In this document: one piece after another, positions 15,311 through 23,109 of the stretch
How positions within the stretch are numbered: position 1 is the stretch's first letter
Layout of the letters: every line of letters starts with the position of its first letter
Assembly: GCA_052387735.1 (NCBI GenBank)
Contig: JBQTIW010000062.1
Coordinates: 1 to 23,109, forward strand
Source of the DNA: RBC101 sp052387735
GTDB taxonomy: Bacteria; Gemmatimonadota; Gemmatimonadetes; Gemmatimonadales; Gemmatimonadaceae
Direction of reading: 5' to 3'
DNA: 23,109 nt
Translations under genes and position numbers: made by a program
Notes under the pieces: generated by a model
Databases searched by the model: none
Told to the model about the DNA's origin: nothing
What the model saw: only the letters and a program-made list of their open reading frames with translations

Positions 15311-17778
15311 CCGTCGCGCATGAGATCCGCAGGGTGCACTCGTATCGCACGGTGGATGGGCACGGCACAGGCGGCCACGGCGATCGTCACCAGGACGCCG
15401 GCCGTTCCCACGAACCCCGCCACGCTGTCGCGCGCCACGTCGAACGGAAGGGACCCGATCAGGGCCGCCACACCGGCGGCGAGCAGTGATCCGGCGGCAA
15501 TGCCGACCGTCACTTGCGACACGTTCTGTCGCAACACGGCGCGCGCGATCGTCCACCGGCTGGCGCCTAACGCGATGCGGACCGCGATCTCGCGCCGTCC
15601 CTGCGCCACGCGCAGGGCGAGCACGGCGTAGATGCCAGCACCGGCGAGGAGGAACGCGATGCTTCCCAGCGCCAGGAGCGCGACGCCCGTCACCCGGAAC
15701 AGCAGCACCGGCTCCCGCAACTGCGCGTCGAGCGTCTTGCTCCATTGCACCTGGGGCCGTGGGTCGAGTCCCTGGACTTCGGCATGCAGCAGGGGGACCA
15801 CTGCACCCGCCGCCCCACGAGCGCGGACGGCGACGCGCAGCACATTTGTCGGCGCGAGCGGCAGGTACAGGCCATCGCCCTCGGCCGGATTTCCCGGACT
15901 GAGCGCGAGGTCCGGCACGACTCCAACGATCTCCATCCACGGCCCTGGGCGTACTCCCGCCGCCCCGTCGCTCAGCACGCGCCTCACGCGCCGGCCGAGC
16001 GCCGCGCCGAGCGCATAACGATTGACAAAGCTCTCGTTGACCTGCAGCACCGCCCCCTGTCCCCCCAGCTCCGCGGAGGTGAACTCCCGGCCGCGCACGA
16101 TGGCATGGGACATCGTTGCGAAATAGCCGGCGCCGGTTTCCACGACTCGCGTCCGATGCACACCACCCGTGACATCCGCTTCGATCTCGATCACGCTCTC
16201 CTCGGTCTCGTTGCCGGGGAACAGCGACCCCAGAGCGACGGCCTCCACGTTAGGTGCTCGCCCCAGTCGCGCTACGAGCTCTCGCGAGGCGAGCATGGTG
16301 CGCTCCTGGAACGCCGCCCAGATGGCGCGCCGCCGGTCCGGATCCGCGGGCGCATCGCTGCGAAGCAGCTCTGGTGGCTGGCCGTAATACAGTTGGGCCA
16401 CGAGCGTCCGTTCGCCGGCGACCCGTATATCGGCGTAGCCGAATGACGCCAGCCCCTGTCCCACCGACGACACGCCGCCGAGAAAGCCGATCGCGATCGC
16501 GAGCTGGACGGCGATCAGCGCCGCACCAACGCGCCCGAACCGGATGTGCGGAGCGGCGTTCTTGAGCATGTCCGTCAACGAAAGCCTGACCACCTGCCTC
16601 GCCGGCAGGAGAGAGACCACCGCCGTCGCCACCAGCGCGAGCGCCGCGATGAACAGCAGCACCTTCGCGCCGACGCTCAGGTCGATCCAGTAGGGGAGGT
16701 CTGTCACGGCCTGCTTGAACCACCGGAGCAGCACTCCCACGGCGACTCCACTGAGCACGACCGCTGCCAGTGCGATGGCTGCCGCCTCGAGTACGAGCTG
16801 GCCCACGATGCGCGCGCGCCGGGCGCCAAGGGCGGCGCGGACGGCGAACTCGAATCCCCGCGCTGCGGATCGGGCCAGGAGCAGGTTGGCGACGTTTCCT
16901 GCGGACACGAGCAGCAACATCACGAGGGCGCCAACCGCCAGCCACATGCCGAAAGCAACCGCGGGTTTGCCTGCGAAGCGCGTGAAGCCGAGGACCCGAT
17001 ACAGCTTCTCGCGTTCGCTCGGCGCGGCGTGTGCCTCCCGTTGCCCGACCAGCGTGAACGCGGCGCCCGCGCTTTCGATCGACGTGCCTGACGACAGTCT
17101 TCCGTACAGGCGGTAGACTGGGCCGACCGCCGGGGCCGATGTCATCGCGACCGGCGTCCAGATCTCGCTGTTGTATGGAAACTGGAATCCCGAGCCGATG
17201 ACGCCTACCACCGTGCTGACGGCGCCGTCAATGCGAAGGGTCTGTCCCACCGCGGCCTGGGTGCCGCCAAACATCGCCTGCGCCAACGTCTCTCCGATCA
17301 CGGTGGTCTGCCGGCCGGACTGATCGTCGTCCGGCGAGAACAGCCGCCCGGCGATGGGTCGGATCCGGAGCACCCCGAGCCCATTGGCGCTCAGGGTCGC
17401 CGCACTCACCACGCGTCCGGCATTCCCGGGGCCCTCGACCAGCACGTTGGTCGTGGCAAAGGCGGCGAGGTCGATCGTGCCCTGCAGCGCGTCACGACGT
17501 CGTACAAACGCCGCATGATCGACGAATTCGTCCCATCCATGCTCGCGATCGATGTCACGGAGCTGGACGATGCGGTCTCCCTCGGGCACCGGGAGCTGCC
17601 CGAACATCACGCCGCGCACGATGCCGAAGGCCGTGGCCGCGAGTGTGATGCCGATGGCCAGCGAGAGAACGGCGGTTGCGGTCAGGAGCGGTGTGCGAGC
17701 CATCGTACGCCGGACGAGCTTGAGCTCGATGCGACCGGCCGGCGCACGAAGCGAGCGCGGAAGGAGTCGTAAGTCCAT
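15307..17778 (-). CDS. orphan ABC-type permease, MacB/FtsX-like (ADOP type)
   Basis: An 823-residue permease with the duplicated layout of acidobacterial orphan permeases. There is a short N-terminal extension, a membrane segment at about 30-55, a MacB-like periplasmic core (about 60-265), and an FtsX unit with segments near 275-300, 328-352 and 370-392. A further segment near 415-437 is followed by a second periplasmic core (about 440-690) and a second FtsX unit with segments near 693-723, 755-778 and 785-811. 'EFAVRAALGARR' and 'EIAVRIALGASR' are the matching FtsX signatures of the two halves, showing internal duplication. Usual PadR-like regulatory or ATPase partners are not in the window. 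MacB-type proteins use mechanotransmission across the periplasm, but activity here cannot be inferred without an ATPase. It is coupled to the DUF5916 gene. ATG 17778 lacks a clear ribosome-binding site. Confidence 0.88.
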   Translation of the reverse strand: MDLRLLPRSLRAPAGRIELKLVRRTMARTPLLTATAVLSLAIGITLAATAFGIVRGVMFGQLPVPEGDRIVQLRDIDREHGWDEFVDHAAFVRRRDALQGTIDLAAFATTNVLVEGPGNAGRVVSAATLSANGLGVLRIRPIAGRLFSPDDDQSGRQTTVIGETLAQAMFGGTQAAVGQTLRIDGAVSTVVGVIGSGFQFPYNSEIWTPVAMTSAPAVGPVYRLYGRLSSGTSIESAGAAFTLVGQREAHAAPSEREKLYRVLGFTRFAGKPAVAFGMWLAVGALVMLLLVSAGNVANLLLARSAARGFEFAVRAALGARRARIVGQLVLEAAAIALAAVVLSGVAVGVLLRWFKQAVTDLPYWIDLSVGAKVLLFIAALALVATAVVSLLPARQVVRLSLTDMLKNAAPHIRFGRVGAALIAVQLAIAIGFLGGVSSVGQGLASFGYADIRVAGERTLVAQLYYGQPPELLRSDAPADPDRRRAIWAAFQERTMLASRELVARLGRAPNVEAVALGSLFPGNETEESVIEIEADVTGGVHRTRVVETGAGYFATMSHAIVRGREFTSAELGGQGAVLQVNESFVNRYALGAALGRRVRRVLSDGAAGVRPGPWMEIVGVVPDLALSPGNPAEGDGLYLPLAPTNVLRVAVRARGAAGAVVPLLHAEVQGLDPRPQVQWSKTLDAQLREPVLLFRVTGVALLALGSIAFLLAGAGIYAVLALRVAQGRREIAVRIALGASRWTIARAVLRQNVSQVTVGIAAGSLLAAGVAALIGSLPFDVARDSVAGFVGTAGVLVTIAVAACAVPIHRAIRVHPADLMRDG

Positions 17779-17887
17779 GAGGCGTCAATGATGTGGCCCG
17801 CAATGTCGGTGTGACGGAGCGGTGTCGCAAGCCGGCACCGAGTCCGGCATTGCGGATCAAACGGGGAAAGGCGGGGTGCCACAGCAC

Positions 17888-18976
17888 ATGAAGTTCTCCT
17901 GGCGACCGCCGTCCGTTCGAAGTCTGGTCCACGTCGCGTCCATCGTCGGCGCGTTCATGGCGGGGGGCGCGATCGCCTGGCTGTTGGTGTCGGGTCAGGA
18001 GGCCGATGCGTCGTCCGACGTGCGTCCGACCACCACGCCAGAGCCCGCTCCGCCGGTCCGCCTAACGGGCATCGCGGCCGCCGACGATTCGACGGGCCGC
18101 AAGGCGACCTACGTGGAGATGCGTAACGTCCTGTTTCACGTGCATCCCGAGATCGCCCTCCGCATTCGCGAGCTGCGAGGAACGATGCGGAGCGTCAACG
18201 CCGCGCCCATCTACTTCGACGACCCGACGTCGTTTCGCATCCGCATCCACTCGGCCGACGTCAGCATGTCACCGGAGGATCTGACCAATCTCCTGAACAA
18301 GCACGTCTTCGCGTATCCCGGGGCGCCGCTGCGCGGGCTGCAGGTGCGCATCGAGGGCAACGAGCTGGTACAGACCGGTCGGCTGAGGAAAGGCGTGAGC
18401 ATTCCCTTCGAGATCCGCTCCACCGTGGCGCTCACGCCCGACGGTCAGATCAGAATGCACGCCACAAAGACGAAGCTGGTGGGGGTGGGCATGACCCGCG
18501 TCATGCGCGCATTCGGCATCCGGCTGGAAAGCGTGGTCAACCTGGACAAAGCGCGCGGCGCGCGCGTGGAAGGCAACGACATCATCCTCGACGTCGAACG
18601 CGCGCTTCCACCACCGGCGATCCAGGGCCGGCTGACCGACGTGCACATCGAGAACGGCGAGATGGTCCAGCGCTTCAGTCCCATATCGGGCGACGCCAGC
18701 CTTCGGGACCTTCCCGTTCCCGATCCCGCCGCCCGCAACTACATGTTCTACAAGGGTGGCGTCCTGCGGTTCGGGAAGCTGGTGATGCTGGACGCCGACA
18801 TGCAAATCGTCGACCTGGACCCTGGCGATCCCTTCCGCTTCGACATCAGGCGCTACCTCACGCAGCTGGTGGCGGGTTACTCCAAGACGCTGAACGATGG
18901 CGGCCTCGAGGTGTTCATGAAGGACATCGACGACGCCGAGACCCAAACCGGAGACTCGACCATCGCGAAACGCTGA
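17888..18976 (+). CDS. membrane-anchored protein of unknown function, possibly lipid-binding (LmeA/DUF2993-like layout)
   Basis: A 362-residue protein. ATG 17888 opens a basic N-terminus and one membrane segment (about 14-35), with the rest presumably periplasmic. An in-frame GTG at 17822 has GGAG only two bases away, too close, and would place 22 polar residues before the anchor. After a Pro/Thr linker the protein has long amphipathic strands: a conserved-looking 'VLFHVHPEIALRIRELRG' and 'SPEDLTNLLNKHVF', then alternating 'LRGLQVRIEGNELVQTGRL' and 'GARVEGNDIILDVERALPPPAIQGRL' blocks. This sequence of amphipathic strands around a helix resembles lipid-binding LmeA/DUF2993 proteins, but that is my impression of layout, not a match. 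The gene is divergent from the permease by 109 bases. Confidence 0.75.
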   Translation: MKFSWRPPSVRSLVHVASIVGAFMAGGAIAWLLVSGQEADASSDVRPTTTPEPAPPVRLTGIAAADDSTGRKATYVEMRNVLFHVHPEIALRIRELRGTMRSVNAAPIYFDDPTSFRIRIHSADVSMSPEDLTNLLNKHVFAYPGAPLRGLQVRIEGNELVQTGRLRKGVSIPFEIRSTVALTPDGQIRMHATKTKLVGVGMTRVMRAFGIRLESVVNLDKARGARVEGNDIILDVERALPPPAIQGRLTDVHIENGEMVQRFSPISGDASLRDLPVPDPAARNYMFYKGGVLRFGKLVMLDADMQIVDLDPGDPFRFDIRRYLTQLVAGYSKTLNDGGLEVFMKDIDDAETQTGDSTIAKR

Positions 18977-18985
18977 CCGGCCCTC

Positions 18986-19017
18986 CCGAATGGGATAGGC
19001 CGACCTCTCCCATTTGG
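18986..19017 (+). terminator. hairpin after the membrane-anchored protein gene
   Basis: CCGAATGGGA (18986-18995) and TCCCATTTGG (19008-19017) pair over 10 bases, with one G-T pair, around a 12-base loop. It begins ten bases after the stop codon of the preceding gene and lies about 90 bases before the next start. There is no U-run, so termination strength is uncertain, but its position fits a terminator or an mRNA end structure. Confidence 0.5.
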
Positions 19018-19074
19018 CCGAGGGTGGCGAGCCTCGGCACGACTACGAACCTGGCGGGTAGTGTGTCTGCATCG

Positions 19075-19086
19075 GACGCGCGCGTC
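19075..19086. promoter_or_regulatory. 12-bp perfect palindrome in the leader of the Omp85 fusion gene
   Basis: GACGCGCGCGTC reads the same on both strands and ends 23 bases before the ATG at 19110, just upstream of the Shine-Dalgarno GGAG. It could be an operator or an RNA hairpin affecting translation. Alternating CG words are common in such GC-rich DNA, so chance is a real possibility. Confidence 0.25.
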
Positions 19087-19109
19087 GCGCGCCCGCAGGA
19101 GCGTCGTCC

Positions 19110-22100
19110 ATGCTCATTGCAAACTGCCGGCAGCGTGTCGCCGGAGCAGCGGTAGCTTGCACCGTCGTATTCGTCACGCTGGCAACCCCGCTCCCGGCCC
19201 AGTACTTCGGACGCAACAAGGTCCAGTACGACCGGTTTGACTTCCGCATTCTCCCCACCGACCACTTCCAGCTCTACTTCTATCCGGCGGAATCGCTGGC
19301 CACCGCTGACGCGGCGCGACTCGCCGAACGCTGGTACGCCCGGCACAAATCGCTGCTTGGACATGAGTTCGCTGCCAATCCGCTCATCTTCTACGCCGAC
19401 GCGCCCGACTTCCAGCAGTCGAACGTCATAGAAGGCGAGATCTCGCAGGGCACCGGTGGCGTCACGGAAGGTCTGCGGGAGCGGGTCATCATGCCGTTCA
19501 CCGGCAGCTACGCCGAAACCGATCACGTGCTCGGCCACGAGCTCGTACACGTCTTCCAGTATCGGATTGCCGAAGCCTCCAAAGGCGGACTGCGCAACCT
19601 CAGCAACATTCCACTGTGGTTGATCGAAGGCATGGCCGAATACCTGAGCCTCGGCCGCGAAGATCCCAATACGGCGATGTGGCTGCGCGACGCCCTGCGC
19701 CGCAACGACCTGCCCACGCTCGACCAGCTCACCCGGAGCCCGCGGTACTTCCCGTATCGTTATGGCCAGGCGCTCTGGGCCTACATCGGCGGCACGTGGG
19801 GCGACGAAACGGTCAATCGGCTGTACCGCGCGGCGCTCACCGAGGGATGGGAGAAGGGCGTGCGATCGGCGTTAGGCATCGACGTCGATTCGCTGGGCAA
19901 CCAGTGGCATGCGGCCATCCGCGCCGCGTTCACCTCGACCGTGGCTGCACGCCTCGCCCCTGACCGTGTGGGTCAGCCCGTGGCGCTCGCCGCCGGGCGA
20001 GGCGAACAGAACATCTCCCCGGCGGTCAGTCCGGACGGGCGAACCGTCGCGTATTTCTCGAGCCGCGGGCTGTTCGGAATCGATCTCTACGTGGCCGACG
20101 TAGCCACGGGACGCGTCATCAAGCAGCTCACCTCGGTCACCACCGATCCGCACTTCGACGCGTTGAGCTTCATCAGCTCGGCGGGTTCCTGGTCACCGGA
20201 CGGGAGCCAGCTGGCGTTCGTCGTTTATGCCTACGGCAACAACGAGATCGACATCATCAATGTGAATTCGCGGGAGGTGGAGCGTCGCATCAGGGTGGCC
20301 GGCGTTGGCGCGATGGCCGATCCGGCGTGGAGCCCGGACGGCCGGCAGATCGCCTTTACCGGAATGAAGGGCGGCATCTCCGACATCTACCTGTTTGACC
20401 TGCAGACCGGGCAATCACGGCAGCTGACGAATGATCGTGCCGCGCAGCTGCATCCGGCGTGGAGTCCCGACACCCGTACCCTGGCGTGGGTCACCGACGC
20501 GGGCGACGAGACCAGCTTTACCGAGATGCGGTTTGGTGAGATGCGCCTCGCCCTCGCCGACGTCGCCTCGGGTGACGTGCGACTCCTGCCGCGCATCGGG
20601 ACAGGCAAGCACATCAATCCACAGTTCACGCCCGATGGCACCGGACTCTACTTCGTGTCCGACCAGGATGGCGTGAGCGACGTGTATCGGCTGTCCCTCC
20701 GTGACGGCGAGCTCAGACGACTGACGCGACTGGCCACGGGCGTGTCGGGGATCACCTCGCTGTCACCGGCGATCTCCGTGGCTCGCTCCACAGGCACGCT
20801 GCTGCTGTCGGTCTTTGATCAGCAGGGGTACAGCATCCGGTCGCTGGGGAACGCGGAAAGCGTCGGTGCTCCTGTGACCGTCGCCGCCTCCCGCGCCGCG
20901 GGCGTCCTTCCACCGATCACACCGGTGAGCAGTCACGTGGACGAGTACCTGAACGACGCGCTGACCGGCCTGCCCGGTCGGCCTCCGACGCATACCGAGC
21001 CGTATCGTCCCTCGCTCAAGCTGGACTACGTCGGGGGGCCGCAACTGGGGATTGCCGCCGGCGGCGGCTATGGCACTGGTATCGCCGGAGGTATCGCGTT
21101 GGCCTTCTCCGATCAGCTGGGCAACCGGATGGTCCAGGCCGTGGTGCAGGCACAGGGAGAGATCAAGGACATCGGCGGACAAGTGATGTACCTGAACCGC
21201 GAACGACGCTGGAACTGGGGAGGACAGGCGTACCACATCCCCCTGGCCGGTGCGTTTGCCACATTCGAGAACACCACCTTCGACATCAACGGCCAGCGAG
21301 TTCCGGGTGTGATCTATCGACGCGAGATCCAGCGCGTGTTCTACGACAATGCGCAGGCGATCACGCAATACCCGCTGTCAACGACCCGGCGTCTCGAGTT
21401 CAATCTTGGCGTACAGCGAATCAGCTTCAACCGGCAGGTGGATTCGCTCTACGCGATCGGTGATCAGGTGATCCGCGAGGCGCGGGACGACCTGCCGAGT
21501 GGTTCTGCTCTGACGTTCGGGACGGCGAGCGCGGCCTATGTCGGCGACTACTCGTTCTTCGGGTTCACCTCGCCGATCGCCGGCGGTCGCTATCGATTCG
21601 AGGCATCGCCTAACGTCGGCTCGCTCACCTATACCACGGGCCTTGCCGACTTCCGGCGGTACCTGTTCGCGCGCCCGGTCACCCTTGCCTTCCGGGGGTT
21701 GCATTTCGGCCGCTACGGTCCGGACGCCGAGAGCAATCGACTACAGCCGCTGTTCGTGGGTCAGCCGTACCTGATTCGTGGCTACGACCCCAACAGCTTC
21801 GATGTCAACGAGTGCACATCCACATCCACGACCAGCAATGACTGCCCGCAGTTCGACCGCCTGGCTGGGAGCCGGCTGGCCGTGGCCAACGTGGAGTTGC
21901 GCGTGCCACTCTTGGGCACGGAGCAGTTCGGACTCATTCCGTTGAACTTTCTCCCGGTCGAGGTGTCGCCGTTCTTCGACGTCGGCTATGCGTGGAACAA
22001 GGGCGACGCACTGGACTTCCGGTTCGATCGCACCACCACCGATCGTGTCCCGGTGTTCAGCACCGGCGTCTCTGTTCGTGCCAACCTGCTCGGCTTTGCC

Positions 22101-22184
22101 ATCGGCGAGTTTTACTGGGCGCGTCCGTTCCAGCGTCCGGGGAAGAACTGGGTGTTCGGCTTCCAGCTTCAGCCCGGCTGGTAG
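19110..22184 (+). CDS. gluzincin peptidase - PD40 propeller - Omp85/BamA-type barrel fusion
   Basis: A 1024-residue exported protein in three parts. ATG 19110 has GGAG ten bases upstream, and residues 1-31 form a signal peptide ending Pro-Ala-Gln. Residues about 40-280 look like a peptidase MA-type metallohydrolase: the zinc motif His143-Glu144-Leu-Val-His147 lies in 'LGHELVHVFQ', with Glu173 in 'WLIEGMAEYL' as third ligand. Residues about 300-570 contain five PD40/TolB-like units ('SPDGRTVAYFSS', 'SPDGSQLAFV', 'SPDGRQIAFTG', 'SPDTRTLAWV', 'TPDGTGLYFVS'). From about 640 to the end is a beta-barrel with Gly-rich strands, 'LIRGYDPNSF' carrying the Omp85 loop-6 motif Ile-Arg-Gly-Tyr (889-892), and a terminal Trp. 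An outer-membrane protease or secretion pore is plausible. Cleavage is untested, and the substrate is unknown. Confidence 0.9.
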   Translation: MLIANCRQRVAGAAVACTVVFVTLATPLPAQYFGRNKVQYDRFDFRILPTDHFQLYFYPAESLATADAARLAERWYARHKSLLGHEFAANPLIFYADAPDFQQSNVIEGEISQGTGGVTEGLRERVIMPFTGSYAETDHVLGHELVHVFQYRIAEASKGGLRNLSNIPLWLIEGMAEYLSLGREDPNTAMWLRDALRRNDLPTLDQLTRSPRYFPYRYGQALWAYIGGTWGDETVNRLYRAALTEGWEKGVRSALGIDVDSLGNQWHAAIRAAFTSTVAARLAPDRVGQPVALAAGRGEQNISPAVSPDGRTVAYFSSRGLFGIDLYVADVATGRVIKQLTSVTTDPHFDALSFISSAGSWSPDGSQLAFVVYAYGNNEIDIINVNSREVERRIRVAGVGAMADPAWSPDGRQIAFTGMKGGISDIYLFDLQTGQSRQLTNDRAAQLHPAWSPDTRTLAWVTDAGDETSFTEMRFGEMRLALADVASGDVRLLPRIGTGKHINPQFTPDGTGLYFVSDQDGVSDVYRLSLRDGELRRLTRLATGVSGITSLSPAISVARSTGTLLLSVFDQQGYSIRSLGNAESVGAPVTVAASRAAGVLPPITPVSSHVDEYLNDALTGLPGRPPTHTEPYRPSLKLDYVGGPQLGIAAGGGYGTGIAGGIALAFSDQLGNRMVQAVVQAQGEIKDIGGQVMYLNRERRWNWGGQAYHIPLAGAFATFENTTFDINGQRVPGVIYRREIQRVFYDNAQAITQYPLSTTRRLEFNLGVQRISFNRQVDSLYAIGDQVIREARDDLPSGSALTFGTASAAYVGDYSFFGFTSPIAGGRYRFEASPNVGSLTYTTGLADFRRYLFARPVTLAFRGLHFGRYGPDAESNRLQPLFVGQPYLIRGYDPNSFDVNECTSTSTTSNDCPQFDRLAGSRLAVANVELRVPLLGTEQFGLIPLNFLPVEVSPFFDVGYAWNKGDALDFRFDRTTTDRVPVFSTGVSVRANLLGFAIGEFYWARPFQRPGKNWVFGFQLQPGW

Positions 22185-22193
22185 ACCGGATCG

Positions 22194-22685
22194 ATGTCAC
22201 ATGCGCTGTCCACGTACCTGCAGGATCACCTTGCCGGCGCGGAAATGGCGCTCGAGCTCCTGCAGCGTCTGTCGAACGATGATCCTGACTCATCAGTCCG
22301 CACGCTGAGCGCCGAGCTACACGGCGAGATCGAGTCCGATCGCGTCGTTCTCGCGCACCTCGCCGAGGAGCTCGGCGTCAAGCCTAATGCTGTGAAGCAG
22401 GCGGCGGCGTGGGTCGGGGAGAAGTTCAGTCGTTTCAAGCTGAGGTTCGATGCCGGTGGCGACCCACGGTTTTCGCTGTTCGAAGCGCTGGAGCTCCTGG
22501 CGATCGGCATCGTCGGGAAGCAGAAGCTGTGGAGCGCCCTCGAGGCCGCATCGGTGCACGACGCCACACTGAGGTCGCTGCCGTTGAACCAGCTCGCTGC
22601 CCGAGCGAAGATGCAACACGCGAAGGTCGAGGAGCGGCGGATCGAGCTGGCGAGGACGGTGCTGGTGCATGAGCCCGCCCCGTAG
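22194..22685 (+). CDS. small helical protein, ferritin-like fold suspected
   Basis: A 163-residue soluble protein starting nine bases after the stop of the Omp85 fusion gene, so the two are probably co-transcribed. GGA lies about five bases before the ATG. The sequence is almost wholly helical: 'YLQDHLAGAEMALELLQRL', 'LHGEIESDRVVLAHLAEELG', 'AAAWVGEKFSRFKL' and a long final charged helix. The pattern fits a four-helix bundle, and I recall conserved hypothetical proteins with the same 'YLxDHLAGAxxAxxLL' opening. The spacing of Glu/His residues is suggestive of a ferritin-like fold, but I see no complete diiron motif. It has no signal peptide and no membrane segment. A role linked to the upstream barrel is not evident. 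Confidence 0.8.
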   Translation: MSHALSTYLQDHLAGAEMALELLQRLSNDDPDSSVRTLSAELHGEIESDRVVLAHLAEELGVKPNAVKQAAAWVGEKFSRFKLRFDAGGDPRFSLFEALELLAIGIVGKQKLWSALEAASVHDATLRSLPLNQLAARAKMQHAKVEERRIELARTVLVHEPAP

Positions 22686-22750
22686 TGCTCCTGCGAACGC
22701 GGCTGCCCATTGTCACTTCCTGGAGAACCGCCGTCGTTGGCTTCGTGGTG

Positions 22751-23029
22751 CTATCGGACCGCCTGGGCCAGCGCGGTCCAGCTGCCCTCGAGGAGCGCCG
22801 TTATGTGCGTCCAATCGTCTTCGGTAATGGATGTCCCCTCTCGATCGCGGAGCACCATCGCTTCCACGCGCAGCCGCGCGTAGTCGGCGAGCCGCTCTGG
22901 CGGGGTGCCATAGATCTCGGCCGCGACCGCGGCGATCAGTCGTTCCCAGTCGGAGGTGGCATAGCGAGCCGGCTCGCGGCGAAAAGGCGGGGCGCGTCGG
23001 GGGTAACCGCTGCAGGAGTCGTCATGCAC
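22751..23029 (-). CDS. short hypothetical protein, start uncertain
   Basis: A 92-residue frame from a GTG at 23029 to TAG at 22751. The frame is open only about 40 bases further upstream before a stop, and no clear ribosome-binding site precedes the GTG. Residues after about 25 ('DWERLIAAVAAEIYG', 'ERLADYARLRVEAMVLRD', 'ITEDDWTHITALLEG') have the acid/base and hydrophobic spacing of a real helical protein. The overlapping plus-strand frame lacks this, which is why I prefer the minus strand. The first 20 residues are Arg/Pro-rich and less protein-like, so the real start may lie further in. No family is recognised. It converges with the preceding gene across 65 bases. Confidence 0.5.
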   Translation of the reverse strand: MHDDSCSGYPRRAPPFRREPARYATSDWERLIAAVAAEIYGTPPERLADYARLRVEAMVLRDREGTSITEDDWTHITALLEGSWTALAQAVR

Positions 23030-23109
23030 TATATACGTCGAAACCCGGATGGGCGGATTGCGTAGTGGGCGCAGTCAGCGCGGGCCCGACCTCCAGCCAC
23101 GACGCTTCG

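Noticed and set aside
15311..15940. N-terminal extension of the DUF5916 frame upstream of 15310
   Set aside because: It lies inside the permease gene in another frame, is Arg/Gly/Pro-rich, and the ATG at 15310 directly opens a good signal peptide with an ATGA overlap.
22685..23065. A 126-residue plus-strand frame at the right edge
   Set aside because: Its residue pattern is less protein-like than the overlapping minus-strand frame (22751-23029), and no ribosome-binding site is evident.

Overview
The window looks like chromosomal DNA from a high-GC, Gram-negative environmental bacterium. Gemmatimonadota is the best guess, with Acidobacteriota as the alternative. The reasons are the mix of protein families: an orphan MacB/FtsX-type permease of the acidobacterial duplicated type, a DUF5916 outer-membrane protein, a protease/PD40/Omp85 fusion, many lipoproteins, and a PQQ dehydrogenase. 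This rests on family recognition only; there is no rRNA gene here. I see no tRNA, rRNA, CRISPR array, integrase or transposase, and no stretch over about 300 bases without a gene.

Layout. Bases 1-471 carry the 3' part of a small lipoprotein gene with a hairpin at its stop. At 508-2532 (-) lies a secreted Ig-like/LVIVD beta-propeller protein. It is divergent from 2675-5067 (+), a PQQ-dependent alcohol dehydrogenase lipoprotein followed by its likely electron acceptor, a class I cytochrome c. The dehydrogenase carries the Asp-Tyr-Asp motif known from lanthanide-dependent enzymes. At 7846-5104 (-) a tight three-gene cluster encodes an acetamidase/formamidase-family protein, a dienelactone-hydrolase-family lipoprotein and a Kelch-repeat lipoprotein. 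A 54-residue basic protein (8098-7934, -) sits upstream of that cluster.

At 8315-11313 (+) are an N-formylglutamate-amidohydrolase-like lipoprotein and a DUF2207-type membrane protein with a Gly/Ser tail. Convergent to these is cystathionine beta-synthase with a CBS-domain pair (12814-11447, -). Next is a translationally coupled pair on the minus strand (17778-12986): an orphan ABC-type permease and a DUF5916 outer-membrane protein whose start overlaps the permease stop (ATGA). The right part has a membrane-anchored protein of unknown function (17888-18976, +), a 1024-residue fusion of gluzincin peptidase, PD40 propeller and Omp85 barrel (19110-22184, +), a helical protein immediately downstream (22194-22685, +), and a small uncertain ORF (23029-22751, -).

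Theme. Most products are predicted to be exported: lipoproteins, periplasmic enzymes, propellers and outer-membrane barrels. The only clear core-metabolic cytoplasmic enzyme is cystathionine beta-synthase. Two kinds of sequence structure are not explained by the genes. One is a strong excess of the word GCCTAACG/CGTTAGGC across frames and strands. The other is an intergenic repeat family built on CGTGCTTCTCGTGC, found at three places, two of them flanking the cystathionine beta-synthase gene.
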